This document shows positions 1-11,126 of a stretch of 64,000 nt of DNA, one piece after another. Source of the stretch: Deroplatys truncata (taxonomy: Eukaryota > Arthropoda > Insecta > Mantodea > Mantidae); assembly GCA_030765065.1 (NCBI GenBank), contig CM060988.1, positions 195,112,565 to 195,176,564 of the forward strand, given 5' to 3'. How positions within the stretch are numbered: position 1 is the stretch's first letter; the number at the start of each line of letters is the position of its first letter. The position numbers and the translations under genes were made by a program. The notes below the pieces were generated by a model. That model did no database searches. It saw nothing but the letters and a program-made list of their open reading frames with translations, and had not been told where the DNA came from.

Positions 1-280
1 AGACTGTGTGTACGGAGCACGCATTCGCGCGACTCCCGGCCTTGTCATAAAACGAAGGCACTGTACAAAAGATATTCAGAATGAAGAAGTCCTCACAAGC
101 TATTCAAGAAAATTTAAGATACTCCGTACCGTGAGAGCCATTTTGAGATTGTAAAAACATTCTAAAAAAATTCCGTGTGTACGGCAGTTTCGAGTGGAAA
201 ATTTTCTTGAAAATCTTCGTGTAGTATTCTTGAAAGTTGTTGAATTTAAACTTGCTTTTTTTTCCAACATTTCGTTTTTA

Positions 281-1028
281 CTTTCTCTACTACGTATAGT
301 ACGTAGGAGATGTATTGTATTCGACACAAGAATTCGATATTTCGCCGGAAATACAAGTTTTGAGGTGACCTGAATTCAAATAAAGCATTTTTTAAACATG
401 CCCGTATGTGTGTCTGTCTGCCAGGCTGTGAACAGCATAATCCCCCACCCCGGACTACCCTTTACATGGAACATTTTTCGAACATTTTTGAGTTTCTCAA
501 AAATGGTTCTAACGATTTTGATTGAAATATCATATGTTTAAGATATTTTCATTGCAAATTAAATGTATATCTTGAATTTTCTGGAAATGTCCTTAAAAGC
601 CCTCTTCTTTCTGAATGACTTTCGCATAACTGGTAAACAGTAAGGGATAGACAAGATTTTACTACACAAAAAAGGTAGATCTCGTCAAAACACATAATTT
701 ATGTCATATTCCATTTTTTTGTGGAGTGAACCATTTTCGAGCTGTTCCTTATTTGTTTGAATTTTCCAATGCTTATACTTTTTTTTCAAATGGAAATTCG
801 TTATTCCTTTTTTATGTCCTGGACATGCTAAGAGAATGGAATGCTCCACATACAACCGGCTCTTAAAACATTTGACTATCGCTTAAAGCTTACCATATGC
901 CCCTTGCACCTTCAAGAAAATTAGCAATAAGATAGTTTCTGTAAATGTTTATCTGGATTAACATGAAGTAAATGGAGAATAAGCGTTTGTAAAAATAGTT
1001 TGTAAAAGAGTAGGGAAAGTCAGATTGT
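281..1028 (-). repeat. Family Z dispersed repeat, reverse copy
   Basis: The left end reads ACTTTCTCTACTACGTATAG and the right end GTAGGGAAAGTC, the inverted termini shared by all copies of this roughly 0.85-kb family in the window. Internal landmarks are the segments resembling TTCCATGTAAAGGGTA and TTTTTGTGTAGTAAAATTTT in reverse complement. No coding capacity is seen. This copy is diverged. The class is unresolved; a non-autonomous DNA element is the simplest reading. Confidence 0.6.
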
Positions 1029-1554
1029 TTTTGAGTTATAAGGTTAATGTCACGCGCGCGGTATCAGGCAGAGAACCCGATTCTGCGATTCTCTTTCGTT
1101 GCGAGTCTGAAGCTGAACTCCATATTACGCAGTTGTATTGCTAATCAGTCTTATCAGTAGGAAACAAGATTACCCAGTAATGGTGATGATCCTTGAGGTG
1201 TATATTTTGACTGTAAAATGTTGCTCGTAGTCTTTTTACCAACTTGTTAATATGTTCTCTCCAGGTAAATGCTTGAAGTACTGGTGTTTTATTTTTAAGA
1301 AAAGTGAGAACTGCGTTTAAATAACTTACAATTTGCATGCGCTGAAACGCTTGGGTCGTGAATCACGCAAATATGCAATTATCGTATCCGTACCTTTGTG
1401 ATTGTTCAGTGATTGGTAACGGTGTTGCTGCCACACTGGAAAACGGGTATAAACCAGCGCAGCGATACACTTTCACGAAGATAAATGGTCATTATGGACA
1501 TTTGCCTGAAGAAGTGGCGAGCTGAAAATATTCCCCAACATATTTTAGTTGCCT
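1029..1554. other. Intronic sequence, nothing recognised
   Basis: No convincing exon, repeat unit or RNA gene. A short open frame on the minus strand near 1141-1338 resembles no family I know. Confidence 0.4.
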
Positions 1555-1737
1555 TCGATCGAGAGAGATGGCCGCGCGGTAACCCAAGGTCGCGGGTTCA
1601 AACCCAGCCCAGACCGATTGGTTTTAAGTGTGCTTAAAAGAGACAGCCCCACGTCAGTAGACTTACTAGCATGTGAAAGAACTCCTGCGGGACGAAATTC
1701 CGGAACACTGGAATGACCCTGGCAATAATAGCGTCGT
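1555..1737 (+). repeat. tRNA-derived SINE (family C)
   Basis: A B-box-like GGGTTCAAACCCAGCCCAGA follows a degenerate tRNA-like head, then a body with the segment TTTTAAGTGTGCTTAAAAGA, a stretch ending CTGCGGGACGAAATTCCGG and a tail with GCGTCGTTAACAAA. The same head and TTAAGTGTGCTT junction recur in reverse at 15987-16085. The layout resembles SINEs known from termites and cockroaches, but family identity cannot be settled here. Confidence 0.6.
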
Positions 1738-1755
1738 TAACAAACAATGTATTTA

Positions 1756-2095
1756 TTTTCCGCCGTAACGTGTGAGGCTCGCATTCGGGTGCTCCCGAGT
1801 TCGATTTCCGTCTACCATCCACTCTGACCTTGGATTTTTTGTGGTTTTCCCTGGTCGGTAGGCGAATGCTGGGGTGGTTTCTCATCTATCACGATTTCGT
1901 TTCCATCATTTTTCTTTCATTCTTTTTCCTTCACATCTTTCAGGTGTGCTTCCAGATTTCGTGACGTTTGACGGTGTCGGACAGATGGCGCGGATGCCTG
2001 CTCCCGTGGACACTGGAGAGCTGCTTGGTTCATCGCCCTCTCTAGGCAGTTCCAACACTGAGACGGATCTTCGAGCCAGGAATTATTAGGGACTT
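1756..2095 (+). repeat. tRNA-derived SINE (family B)
   Basis: The tRNA-like head (GGCTCGCATTCGGGTGCTCC then CGAGTTCGATTTCC) is followed by a body with TTTTCCCTGGTCGGTAGGCG and AATGCTGGGGTGGTTTCTCA. The same head and body occur at 10018-10350 (plus) and about 2480-2802 (minus). It starts within 20 bp of the end of the preceding SINE, so two SINEs lie back to back. Confidence 0.65.
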
Positions 2096-2479
2096 ACTTG
2101 CGTCGCCGTGACCTGTCTGCGGCTTGTAGCCTCCTGTGATTTCTTCACTCCATCCCTTCCTCCTGGAGGTGTGGTAGTCACAATCGCAGTCCGCGAGGTG
2201 TTCCCCTTCCATTGTATACTCTATACTGTCTGTCGAGTTGTAAAAGGTACAGGTACGTATCACGGGGTGGGGGCTCCCGGAACCAGGGCAGAACACCGCA
2301 AGTAAGCCACTCGGCCCTTTTTGCTTGCAACGTGACCTCTGGGAGGGAAGGATGAGGGGAGAGACCAGACCGGTTACCGACGGGCACAAGTATGAGCGGG
2401 GTACCTAACGTTTCCAGATAGAACACATCCGACGCCTCACGGTCCCTGCCCACAAGCTACCAACCTCCAGGGTCCCCTG
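2096..2479. other. GC-rich intronic segment between two SINEs
   Basis: More GC-rich than its surroundings. Overlapping open frames exist on both strands, but none has a domain, signal peptide or consistent splice sites. It may be degraded SINE B body sequence; I see no gene. Confidence 0.35.
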
Positions 2480-2802
2480 GGATGGAGCCCCACGCTGAGG
2501 AGAGATCTAACTGAATGGTACCGCAGCGCCGCCAGGGAAGAAACCTTTACAAGAGCGCAAGCCACCGCCCAGCCACAACACCGTCGCCTGGTCCTACAAT
2601 CCTGAATAAGATCACAAGATGATGGGTACAGGAAATGGGAGGAAGGAGAGTCGTGGTAGAAAATGAACCATCCCAGCATTTGCCTAGCGACCCGGGGAAA
2701 CCACAAAAAACCCAGGGCCAGAGTGGGGGGTCGCCGGGATCGATCCCTGACCTTCCGAATGCAGGTCACAGACGTAACCGCCTGAGCCATCCCGCTCGAT
2801 GC
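2480..2802 (-). repeat. tRNA-derived SINE (family B), reverse copy
   Basis: Read on the minus strand from 2802 it begins with a tRNA-like head containing GGGATGGCTCAGGCGGTTAC (A box) and GGGATCGATCCC (B box), followed by the family body with GGTTTCCCCGGGTCGCTAGG and AATGCTGGGATGGTTCATTT. It is inverted relative to the copy at 1756-2095. Confidence 0.65.
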
Positions 2803-3261
2803 TGCCGATTTATACGCACGTACTAAGATACATACACTGTGTGTACCTGGAAACACGACTAAAATAAATTCTAATATTAAAACACCAGGTGAACCACGCT
2901 GCAGTTTTACGTTAGTGCAAAAAAGGGTTGCCGCGTCACTTCTGTTTAAAGGGGAAATGCAGGTACATACACGCGAAAGGTCACCGAGTGGTGCTGCTCT
3001 CTGCAGGCGTTTACTTCCTAGTTTCGTAATGATAAGGTCGCGTGGTCACGTTTGCAGCCCGAGTCAGGTCATTCAGTCAAACAGGGACAGCTGAAATGTT
3101 CACCAACGACGATCATATGGTAATAATCTATGGGAGGAGGCACCGCAATGCAGCCCAGGCTCGAAGCCTGCATTCTGAACGTTTTCCAACGCGACGATTG
3201 CCTTCTCCCCACAGAGATGCAATCATTTTAGGTACGAGGAATCACTCCGATCACTCCACGT

Positions 3262-4620
3262 ACAGAAAGAGACAGCCAAAAAACTGCGAACCGGCTGCGC
3301 GATGTTTTTCCTGTCCGCGTCCTCGGCGCTCGCTGCCGTCTACCGCTATCATAGAAAGGCGCGGATGAAACAATACAACTACTTTTAAAGGCTTTACTTA
3401 CCAACTTTATGAAAGGAGATGCTGAAACTGCCCACCGTCGTTGTCCATACATTTTTGGCACCTTTTTAGGAAACTATCCATCACTTGCCGTAGTTCACGT
3501 TGAGAAATTTCCTGGCGGATATTTTGTTTTAATTCTTCCAGGGTGTGTGGCTTTGTCTTGTACACCTTATGTTTTAAATTACCCCAGGGGGTTAGGTCAG
3601 GGGACCGAGGGGGCCACAAATCTCTACTAATAATTCTGTCCTCAACACACACTCAATTGTTCTCGTCGAAATATTGGCCGTATGAGCTGTTGCAGAGTCT
3701 TGTTGAAAAAAAAAATCACGCTTCCTGTCTGTTAATTGTCTACAAAGTTGTATTCACGTATGTACGGGCGTCAACTGTTAACTCGAAAGAAATTGGCCCT
3801 ATAACTCTTTCTCCGCTCATTGTTTTCGTTATAAAGGGGTGCTTCATGAACAATATTAGGTTTGTCAGAGCTCCAATAACGATTATTTTGTGTACACACA
3901 TATCCATGAAGGTGGAACCAAGTCTCGTCCGTGAAAAATATTAAATATGAGTCTATTTCGACATTGTTTACACCATTGAGACTCCACTCACAAAATGTGC
4001 GCCTAATTACAGTATCACCTGGTTGAAGAGCATGTGCCACAGTTATTTTATATGGTTTTAACTTCAGCAATTTGGTAGCTCTTCACGCAGAGCCATAAGA
4101 AATGCCTGTCTGTTGGGAAAAACGCGTAAGTGATTTTGGGGGGGGGGGAATTCTCCAAACGATGACCGATGTCGTCTAATGTTTCTTCGGTAAGAACCGT
4201 ATACTGTCGTTTAGATTTCTTTTAACGTGAATACTTCCTGTTGCCTGAAATTTATTTTAAAGTTCATGGATTGTTGTACGACCTGGAGCTTTTACACCTG
4301 GAAATCTTTCTGCAAATCGTACTTTCACTTGGCCAGCCGACCGAGCTAACACATACGAATCATAAATAAATACACGATGTGCAGCAGAAAACATACTGAG
4401 CCATAATATACTTTGTGACTACGTAACGGACAAAATAATACATAACTCGTAATAACTGAACTACATCACATCACCATCAACTCAATACTGCACTTCACAC
4501 TGCAGAGCAAAACCACGTCAACAGCATGACCTTGTTTATAGCAGCAGTGCGTTATCATGTTTCCACACGCCCAGTGGAAACACACCGCGCAGCCGATTCG
4601 TGGTTTCTTGGCTCTCCCGT
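3262..4620 (-). mobile_element. Tc1/mariner-like element, near full length but decayed
   Basis: Inverted ends are visible: the left end contains GAACCGGCTGCGCGATGTTT and the right end, in reverse complement, CGAATCGGCTGCGCGGTGTG. At about 1.36 kb it has the length of an intact element of this superfamily and carries one broken transposase frame on the minus strand. Two shorter relatives with the same ends lie at 7960-8997 and 55106-55912. Confidence 0.75.
3407..4404 (-). pseudogene. Mariner-like transposase, degraded
   Basis: A DDE-type cut-and-paste transposase relic. The N-terminal DNA-binding part (from the ATG at 4402-4404, related to the open copy at 8496-8765) is interrupted by stops. 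The catalytic core is recognisable in pieces: FFTDETWFHLHGYV holds the first aspartate, and the C-terminal SPDLTPWG block has lost the residues around the third catalytic position. The tail CMDNDGGQFQHLLS is shared with the two related elements. Several stops and frameshifts make it non-functional. Confidence 0.75.
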
Positions 4621-4639
4621 TACAACGCAACTGGAAAAA

Positions 4640-5700
4640 GCTATCACCTTGGAAACCACAAGATACAATAACACAGCTAAATAGAGCAAGACTTTAGCAA
4701 CTGTTATTTTTCCACATAATCACCACCATTCGATATGCACTTTTGCCAACGCTAAACAAGAGCCTCCATGCCACGATCGTAAAATTCTGAACCAGCTGTG
4801 ACAGCAGCATCCGAGTCTGGAAATTGTTGGCCACATAGTGCGTCTTTCATAGGCCCAGAGATGGAAGTCCGAAAGTCCTAGATCAGGACTGTGCGGTAGA
4901 TGTGGTAGGACAATCCAGCCAAGTTTGGTAATGTGAAAGCATCCGCGGGACCCATCTCGCGCACACCTTGCGATAATTAAGGTTGCGGAACATCTTGTCT
5001 AAGGCATTACAGTCGACACTCAGCTCTACACACAATTGCTTAGTCGTAATCCGCCGATCATTACGGATGACTTGATCGAGAAGTTGTTCATTATTTGCTG
5101 AAAAAATTATATTTAAATGGAGTTTTATTTATGGACGCTTTTTAACTGCTATGGTCCTTAGCGCCCCATTCTATATTGGGCGTGAAACACCGGAAATGTT
5201 GCTCAGAGGCCTCTCTATCAGACTTGAGGTTCTTTTACGTGCCGCAAATCTACTTCCCTTCCGAAGGAAGCCATGCTAAGGACTTTTACGCCCGAAAAAA
5301 TCCATCGCCCTCCGCCTGATTGAACCCGCGACATCGGGAACTGGAGGCTAGCATGATAATCACTTCATCACGTAGAACGATATTATTTGCTGTGACAGCC
5401 AAGCAGGGCCGACCAGGACGTGGCTTGTCCTGTACATCCTTTTCACAACTTTTGAAACGCTGTACCCACCGCCTCACATTACTCACATCTACTGTATCGT
5501 CTCCATACACCTTTAACAAGCGTCGATGGATTTCAGCGGTAAGGAATCCAATCACACATCACTGTTTTGTATGCACCTCATGTCAGTACCCATTTTGGAA
5601 CGCTCTCCTGCTGTTGCTATCTGTCGCAGGATAACGAAACTAACAGGACACTAGCGTGAAGGTTCAATACTTAATACTACAGCAACATAATCTGACTCGG
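4640..5700 (-). pseudogene. Classical mariner transposase remnant split by a SINE
   Basis: On the minus strand, 5555 leftwards encodes the N-terminal helix-turn-helix region (IHRRLLKVYGDDTVDVSNVR, then a WVQRF and GRP linker). The leftmost part, about 4710-4880, encodes the C-terminal end with a SDFHLW-like motif and a GGDYVEK-like tail in degraded form. The region holding the first two catalytic aspartates is missing, so it is an internally deleted copy. A SINE at 5101-5380 then split it. Sequence type is that of insect mariners with the DD34D core; the key residues are absent here. Confidence 0.7.
5101..5380 (-). repeat. tRNA-derived SINE (family A) with target duplication
   Basis: Inserted into the mariner remnant and flanked by the direct repeat ATTATTTGCTG (about 5090-5100 and 5382-5392). 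Read on the minus strand it has a tRNA-like head with a degenerate B box (GCGGGTTCAATC), then a body including GGCACGTAAAAGAACCTCAA and a terminal segment with AAAAGCGTCCATAAATAAAA. The other copies are at 17398-17657 and 59128-59413. Confidence 0.75.
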
Positions 5701-5739
5701 ACACTCAAAGGCAACACAAAAAATGGGAGGCATTACTTT

Positions 5740-6007
5740 CGGATTGACTCTCGTACATCCACACGCTTTCATCGACACGTCACTTCAAATGGTGGAGAAA
5801 TAAATTCGCGAAGTCGTAAAATGTGAGTAGAAAATGAGGATTAAGGCGAAAACGTTGAAAATTCCCATCTTTGACATTTTATTCCTCAGCCAAATAACTT
5901 ATTTTCACCCCAAAATCGGTATTACACAAAAAAAATGCTCTATTTAATGACTGAAAGATAATTTTGTAAAGATCATATACAACAAAGTTGCAATTATGGC
6001 ATATTAT
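5740..6007 (-). repeat. Partial MITE related to 60436-61040
   Basis: Read in reverse complement, this matches about 60660-60880: shared landmarks include AAATTCGCGAAGTCGTAAAA, TTTTCAACGTTTT-like text and GAAAGATAATTTTG. Termini are missing, so it is a fragment. Confidence 0.55.
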
Positions 6008-6871
6008 TAAAAAATCTGATGTGTTACACTCACATGACTTTCTCTACTCTTGTACAAACTATTTTTACAAACGCTTATTCTCCATATGCTTCTTGTTAAT
6101 CGAGATGTTAATCTTATTGCTAATTTTCTTGTAGGTGCAAGGGGAATATGGTAGGTTTTAAGCGATAGTCAAATATTTTAACGCTGGTTGCTATGTGGCG
6201 TATTCCATTCTCTTTGTATGTCCAGAACATAAAAAAAATAATGAATAACGAATTCCCATTAGAGAAAAAGTATAACTATTAGAAAATTTAAGACAATAAA
6301 GAGCAATATCTCGAAAATGGTTCACTCAACAACGAAAATGTATATAATATAAATTGTGTATTTTAACGCGATCTACATTTTTTGTGTAGTAAAATTTTGT
6401 CTATTCTTATGATTTACCAGTTATGCAAAAGTCGTTCACAATGAAGATTACTTTTGGAGAATTCCCAGAAAATTCGAGATATACCTACATTTCATTTGCC
6501 ATAATAATGTCAAACGTGTGGTATTTTATTCAAAACCGTTAGAGCCATTTTTGAGAAAATTAAAATTTTCGAAAAATCTTCCATGTAAAGGGTAATCTGG
6601 GGAGGAGGGATTTTCTTGAAAACCTTCGTGTCGCATCTCTGGAAGATACTGAACCTAAATACCAAGTTTGGTGTTTATCCGACTGTTTGTTTCCGAGTTA
6701 TACTGTTCACAGACACACACACACACACACACACACACGGACATGTTTCCAAAAATGCTTTTTTGTATTCAGGGCGTCTCAAAACATATATTTCCGGTGA
6801 AATCTCGGTATCGAATTTTTGGGTGGAATACAATACTTCCCCTACTTGCTATATGTAGTAGAGAAAGTAAA
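6008..6871 (+). repeat. Family Z dispersed repeat, complete copy
   Basis: Starts at AAATCTGATGTGTTACACTC ACATGACTTTCTCTACTCTTG (read as one) and ends GTAGTAGAGAAAGT. It holds the (CA)n run at 6712-6738 found at the same internal position in other copies, followed by GGACATGTTTCCAAAAATGC. Open frames over the CA tract are accidental. Confidence 0.7.
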
Positions 6872-7204
6872 AAAAAACCTTAGAATTTTCTGTTCGTTAA
6901 TTTGATACTAGAATTTTTAAAGGGGTGTGCGAATACTTATGACCGGGAGTGTATATTGAGTGCTTCGGATAAACTCGCATGCAAGGTACTATAGATTAAA
7001 ATGAAACAACGTAGTCGTTCTGATACAGCATAAACAATTGCTATTTTGCTGTTTTTAATTATTGTTTGTCGTATTACTATTATTATTAATTATTATTATT
7101 ACTTCTTAACCATACCTTTTTCTTACGTAATTATGGCAAAGAAGAGCTGACCTGGGGTTTTCGAGGACTTCAATACAGCGGATTTGAAGGAACAAAAATG
7201 GCAT

Positions 7205-7500
7205 CCCTGTAAGTTGGAACTTTAATAATGTCAACTATTTATTACTATTACAAGAATGATACATGTGTGAAGCTTTTACGTGCTTCAATGTAAACCCCAG
7301 CATTTTCAATAACTCACTGCCAGCGATGTAGGGTCCCTGTTGCAGCGTCCTAATGGAGTGATCTAATACCTGCAGAATTTCGGGAACAGTCACGAATCGA
7401 ATTCCACGAAGCGGTTCCTTCATATTCGGGATTAGATCATAACAACAGGGGATTAGGTCCGGTGAATATAGTAGTACTGTACACTACTAATTTCTATAAC
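7205..7500 (-). pseudogene. Mariner-like transposase C-terminal fragment
   Basis: The minus-strand frame ending at 7235 has a C-terminal transposase-like pattern (MKEPLRGIRFVTVPEILQVL then a RTLQQG block), in the position where related transposases have the region after the third catalytic residue. No start or catalytic core is present, and no inverted ends were found. Confidence 0.45.
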
Positions 7501-7955
7501 GGACGAAACTCCAGGAATATCGACCTTGTAACCTTAATTTGTGATCACCCCTCGTATTATTAATTGCTCAGTAAGATTAGATAACTTCAGACATAACAAT
7601 GTTTGACTAGTATTAAGAAATGGTTAATTCATCACTTTATATATAGTATTGAAGAATTTGAAAATAAATGTAATAAAATGGCCTTATTTGTATAATAACT
7701 TTGTATCTTCTGGTACAGGTAATATGACACAATTTTGTAATAATATCTATTACCATGTGTATATTAATTGTATTAATATGTAACTTTGACATGAAAACAT
7801 TTTTTGTAATTTTGAATTTGACGAAGTATTTTACAATTTATTGTTTACTGATGAATAAATATTCTACTCTATCCTAATTATATAACTTTAAAACCCCTAC
7901 AATAATATTTGTGCACTCTGTAAATATGCTTGGTGTGTTTACAATAAACTGGTTA
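7501..7955. other. AT-rich intronic sequence
   Basis: No exon, RNA gene or repeat unit recognised. Confidence 0.4.
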
Positions 7956-7959
7956 AGTA

Positions 7960-8997
7960 CAGAGTGAGCCAAAAGACTCCGAACCGGCTACGAGGCGTTT
8001 TTCCTGTCCGCGTCCTCGGCGCTTGTTGCCGTTTGCCGCTATCATAGAAAGGCGCGGATGGAACCATACAACATTTTTAAAACTACTTTTAAAGGATTTA
8101 CTTACCAACTTTATGAAAGGAGATGCTGAAACTGGCCACCGTCGTTGTCCATACATTTTTGGCACCCCTTTAGGAAACTATCCATCACTCGCCGTAGTTC
8201 ACATTGACAAATTTCCTGGCAGATATTTTGTTTTAATTCTACCAGGGTGTGTGGGTTTGTCTTGTACACTTTATGTTTTAAGTTACCCCGGAGGGGTATT
8301 TTATGAACAATATTACCGGCTGCGCGGTGTTTTTCCACTGGGTGTGTGGAAACACGATAACGCACTGCTGCTATAAACAAAGTCACGCTGTTGCGGTTTT
8401 GCTTTGCAGTGTGAAGTGCAGTTTTGAGTTGTGATGTACTTCAGTTATTACGAGTTATTTATTATTTTGTCCTGTACTTAGTCACAAAGTATATTATGGC
8501 TCAGTATATGTTTTCTACTGCACAGCCTGTATTTATTTATGATTCGTATGTGTTAACTTGGTCAGCTCGCCAAGTGAAAGTACGATTTGCAGAAAGATTT
8601 CCAGGTGTAAAAGTTCCAGGCCGTACAACAATCCATGAACTTTACAGTAAATTTCAGGTCACAGGAAGTGTTCAGCCTAAGAAATCTAAAAGACGGCGTT
8701 CGGTTCTTACCGAAGAAACATCAGACGAAATCGGTCAGAGTTTGGAAAATTCCCCCAAAAAACTCCATGATGGATAGTTTCCTAAAGAGGTGCCAAAACT
8801 GTATGGACAACGACGGTGGCCGGTTTCAGCATTTCCTTTCTTAAAGTTGGTAAGTAAAGCCTTTAAAAGTTGTTTTAAAATGTTGTATGGTTTCATCCGC
8901 GCCTTTCTATGATAGCAGCTGACGACAACGAGCGCCGAGGATACGGACAGGGAAGACACCGCGTAGCCGGTTCGGAGTCTTTTGGCTCACCGTGTAT
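7960..8997. mobile_element. Rearranged mariner-like element with two identical-type ends
   Basis: Left end GTGAGCCAAAAGACTCCGAA and right end, in reverse complement, the same text, so both outer termini are the transposase 3-prime end. About 230 bp at each side (7960-8190 and 8760-8997) are inverted copies of the C-terminal coding region plus terminus. The true 5-prime terminus (ACCGGCTGCGCGGTGTTTTT) lies internally near 8308. This is a fold-back derivative of the family seen complete at 3262-4620. Confidence 0.7.
8496..8765 (+). pseudogene. Transposase N-terminal fragment
   Basis: From the ATG at 8496-8498 there is an open N-terminal DNA-binding region with the segments SARQVKVRFAERFPGVKVPG and TTIHELYSKFQVTGSVQPKK, typical of the helix-turn-helix of this transposase group. 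After about 90 codons it joins directly to the C-terminal end, so the whole catalytic core is deleted. It is the best-preserved N-terminus of this family in the window. Confidence 0.7.
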
Positions 8998-8999
8998 TA

Positions 9000-9623
9000 G
9001 TGCTACTGATAGGAGTTGAAGGCCTGGAGGAGGAAATATTCGCCTGATGCTACAGAATATTTTATTGTTCTTAAGCGGTAAAAAGATTCACACATTGCTG
9101 TACCTTCATTGTACATATTAGGAGTAAAGTAGACACAGTAGTAGTATTTGTACGTCTTCACGTAACAAGAAATTTAGCCAGAAGACACAGCAACAGGCCT
9201 GCTGCAGACACAGAAATTATGTTAGCACCAGCTGTAACAAGACAAACATGGCATGAGTTAGTTACATTTTGTTATTCTTCTCCACTACTTATAGGGGAAG
9301 TATCGCATTCCACCCAAAAATTCGATATGTATTCGACATGTATTTTCAGTGAAATATCGACATCGAATGTATGGGTGGAATACAATACTTCCTCTGCTTA
9401 CTATAAATATGTAGTAGAGAAAGTAAAAAGGGTTTAGTTTAAAAGTGAGATAGGAGTTTTGGGGTCCCGCATAAGCACCTCCGTTAGTAGTGTTGTTTGG
9501 GAGCTGCCAACCAGTAGTTGGGAATGGGTAAGAGTACCGTTCCTGGCTACTGTCATGGCCGAGACCCTGGTAGTTGCATAAGGAGGCTAAAAGTTTTGTA
9601 TTTTTATTGACTGTCACACTCAC
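9000..9623. other. Intron after exon 5, with a short family Z fold
   Basis: Mostly unrecognised. At 9275-9430 there is a short inverted pair of family Z ends (CACTACTTATAGGGGAAGTA on the left, and GTAGTAGAGAAAGT at the right end), a fold-back of the terminus without the family body. Confidence 0.45.
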
Positions 9624-9755
9624 CTATACACTTGCCCTCTTTCTCCACGTAACCATCTCCACATCGGCACAGTTTGTTCTCATCACATCTCAAAATACCT
9701 CCCTTGCCTTCAGAGTCCACACACTGTGTGTCGTTTGCACAGCGGCCATTCAGAT
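9624..9755 (-). CDS. Exon 5 of secreted EB/EGF-like multi-module protein
   Basis: A 132-nt internal exon. The acceptor ttgcag lies just right of 9755 and the donor gtgagt just left of 9624, both on the minus strand. Entering in phase 1 it encodes 44 residues with six cysteines spaced C-x5-C-x11-C-x5-C-x-C-x10-C; visible blocks are LNGRCANDTQCVDSEGKG and CRCGDGYVEKEGKC. That is the pattern of an EB or EGF-like module. It leaves in phase 1, like all other exons of this gene, and no stop precedes the donor, so the protein continues beyond the left edge. The function of the protein is unknown to me; such modules are usually extracellular. Confidence 0.78.
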
Positions 9756-10017
9756 CTGCAACACATCATCACTAGCTCATTTTCACCTCTGTAATATTTA
9801 ACAAAGCTTTGGATATTTGAAGATCAAAGTAGAGAATGTATGAATGAAATTAGACAAAGAATTAAAGATATAGAGAGGCGGCAGTTGTGTTACTTTTAGA
9901 GAAAAGAGTTGTTTAAAATATACATAGAATAATTAAACAGGATGTAGGGAGGGAGAAATATGTGGATTGTTGTGATAAATTTAAGAGGGAAGGGTTTGCT
10001 TGGATGCTATAAGGAAC

Positions 10018-10350
10018 ACTATGAAACGAGATGGCTCGGTGGTAACGTGCGAGGTTCGCATTCGGGAGATCCCGGGTTCGACTCACATAGACCCTACACT
10101 CTAAGCTTGGGTTTTTATAACTTTCCCTGGTCGATAGGCGAATGCTGGTGTGCTTTCGCATCTACCATGATTTCCTTTACCTCATTTCCCTTTCATTCCG
10201 TTTCCTTCTCATATTTCAGGTTGCTTATAGGTTTCGTAGCGCATGAATGCTTGCTCTAAGGAAAAAGTATTCCCCGGGAGGGCGGATCGTTCATCGCCCT
10301 CTCTGGGTGGCTCCAGTAGTGGGACTACTGGTCTTCGAGCCAGCAACTGA
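10018..10350 (+). repeat. tRNA-derived SINE (family B)
   Basis: The head shows a good A box (GATGGCTCGGTGGTAACGTG) and B box (CCCGGGTTCGACTC). The body contains TTTCCCTGGTCGATAGGCGA and ATGCTGGTGTGCTTTCGCAT, as in the copies near 1756-2095 and 2480-2802. The tail runs into a segment containing TTCATCGCCCTCTCTGGGTG that is also shared. Confidence 0.7.
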
Positions 10351-10826
10351 CACACTCCTGCAGTTCCCTTCCTTTTAGATGACTCATATGGGACAAAGAG
10401 CAATAATTGGAGACATTTGCGAAAAGTAAGGGAGAAATGAACTAGAGCAGTTAACAAAGATCAGAGAATCGGATACAATTGGTAAAATAGTGTAAGCAGC
10501 GAAATGCAAAGAGTGGGGCAGGAGGCTTCACTATACAGATAATCCTGGAGTTGGGTGTAAAGAAGCATTGTTAGAGTTACCAGGTTACAATTTAGGTTAG
10601 AAGTGCAACTACTTTAGGCGCGGTATGGCAAATTGACCTGGATCACAAGAAAAGAAGACAATGAGTTGGCTTAATCGAGAGGCTCGAGAGAATCATTTCT
10701 ACTCTCTCCGTCGCATACGTCATAGACAGTCTACGCGCATGCGCCGCGTGTACCGTGTTAATGCGTAGCATAGGGAACCAGTAGACACTTGCGTATTATA
10801 TTGTACATAACGTTGTAATATTGTTG
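10351..10826. other. Intronic sequence, nothing recognised
   Basis: No exon, RNA gene or repeat recognised. Confidence 0.35.
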
Positions 10827-11126
10827 TACGGGGTTTCTGAGAATGAATGGTGCGGTTTTAAACGTTCACTGTGAATTAAGTATTATGTGTAATTGATTGA
10901 AAGTACTTTTAACTAATCCAGTAGCTCAAACAGTTTACGTTCACGTGTTTTTTCTGTCATTGTTTCCATCGCCATAATAAACTCATTGTTGCAAAATATA
11001 ATATTTTTGCATTGCATGTTATTATATAGGGAAGTTAAATTATATTCGAACCCTCTCGCGGCCTCTCTACTGGGCGAGACAGCCGCAGTCGCTGAGGAAA
11101 TTACGCCGGCAGAGGCAGACTAAAAT

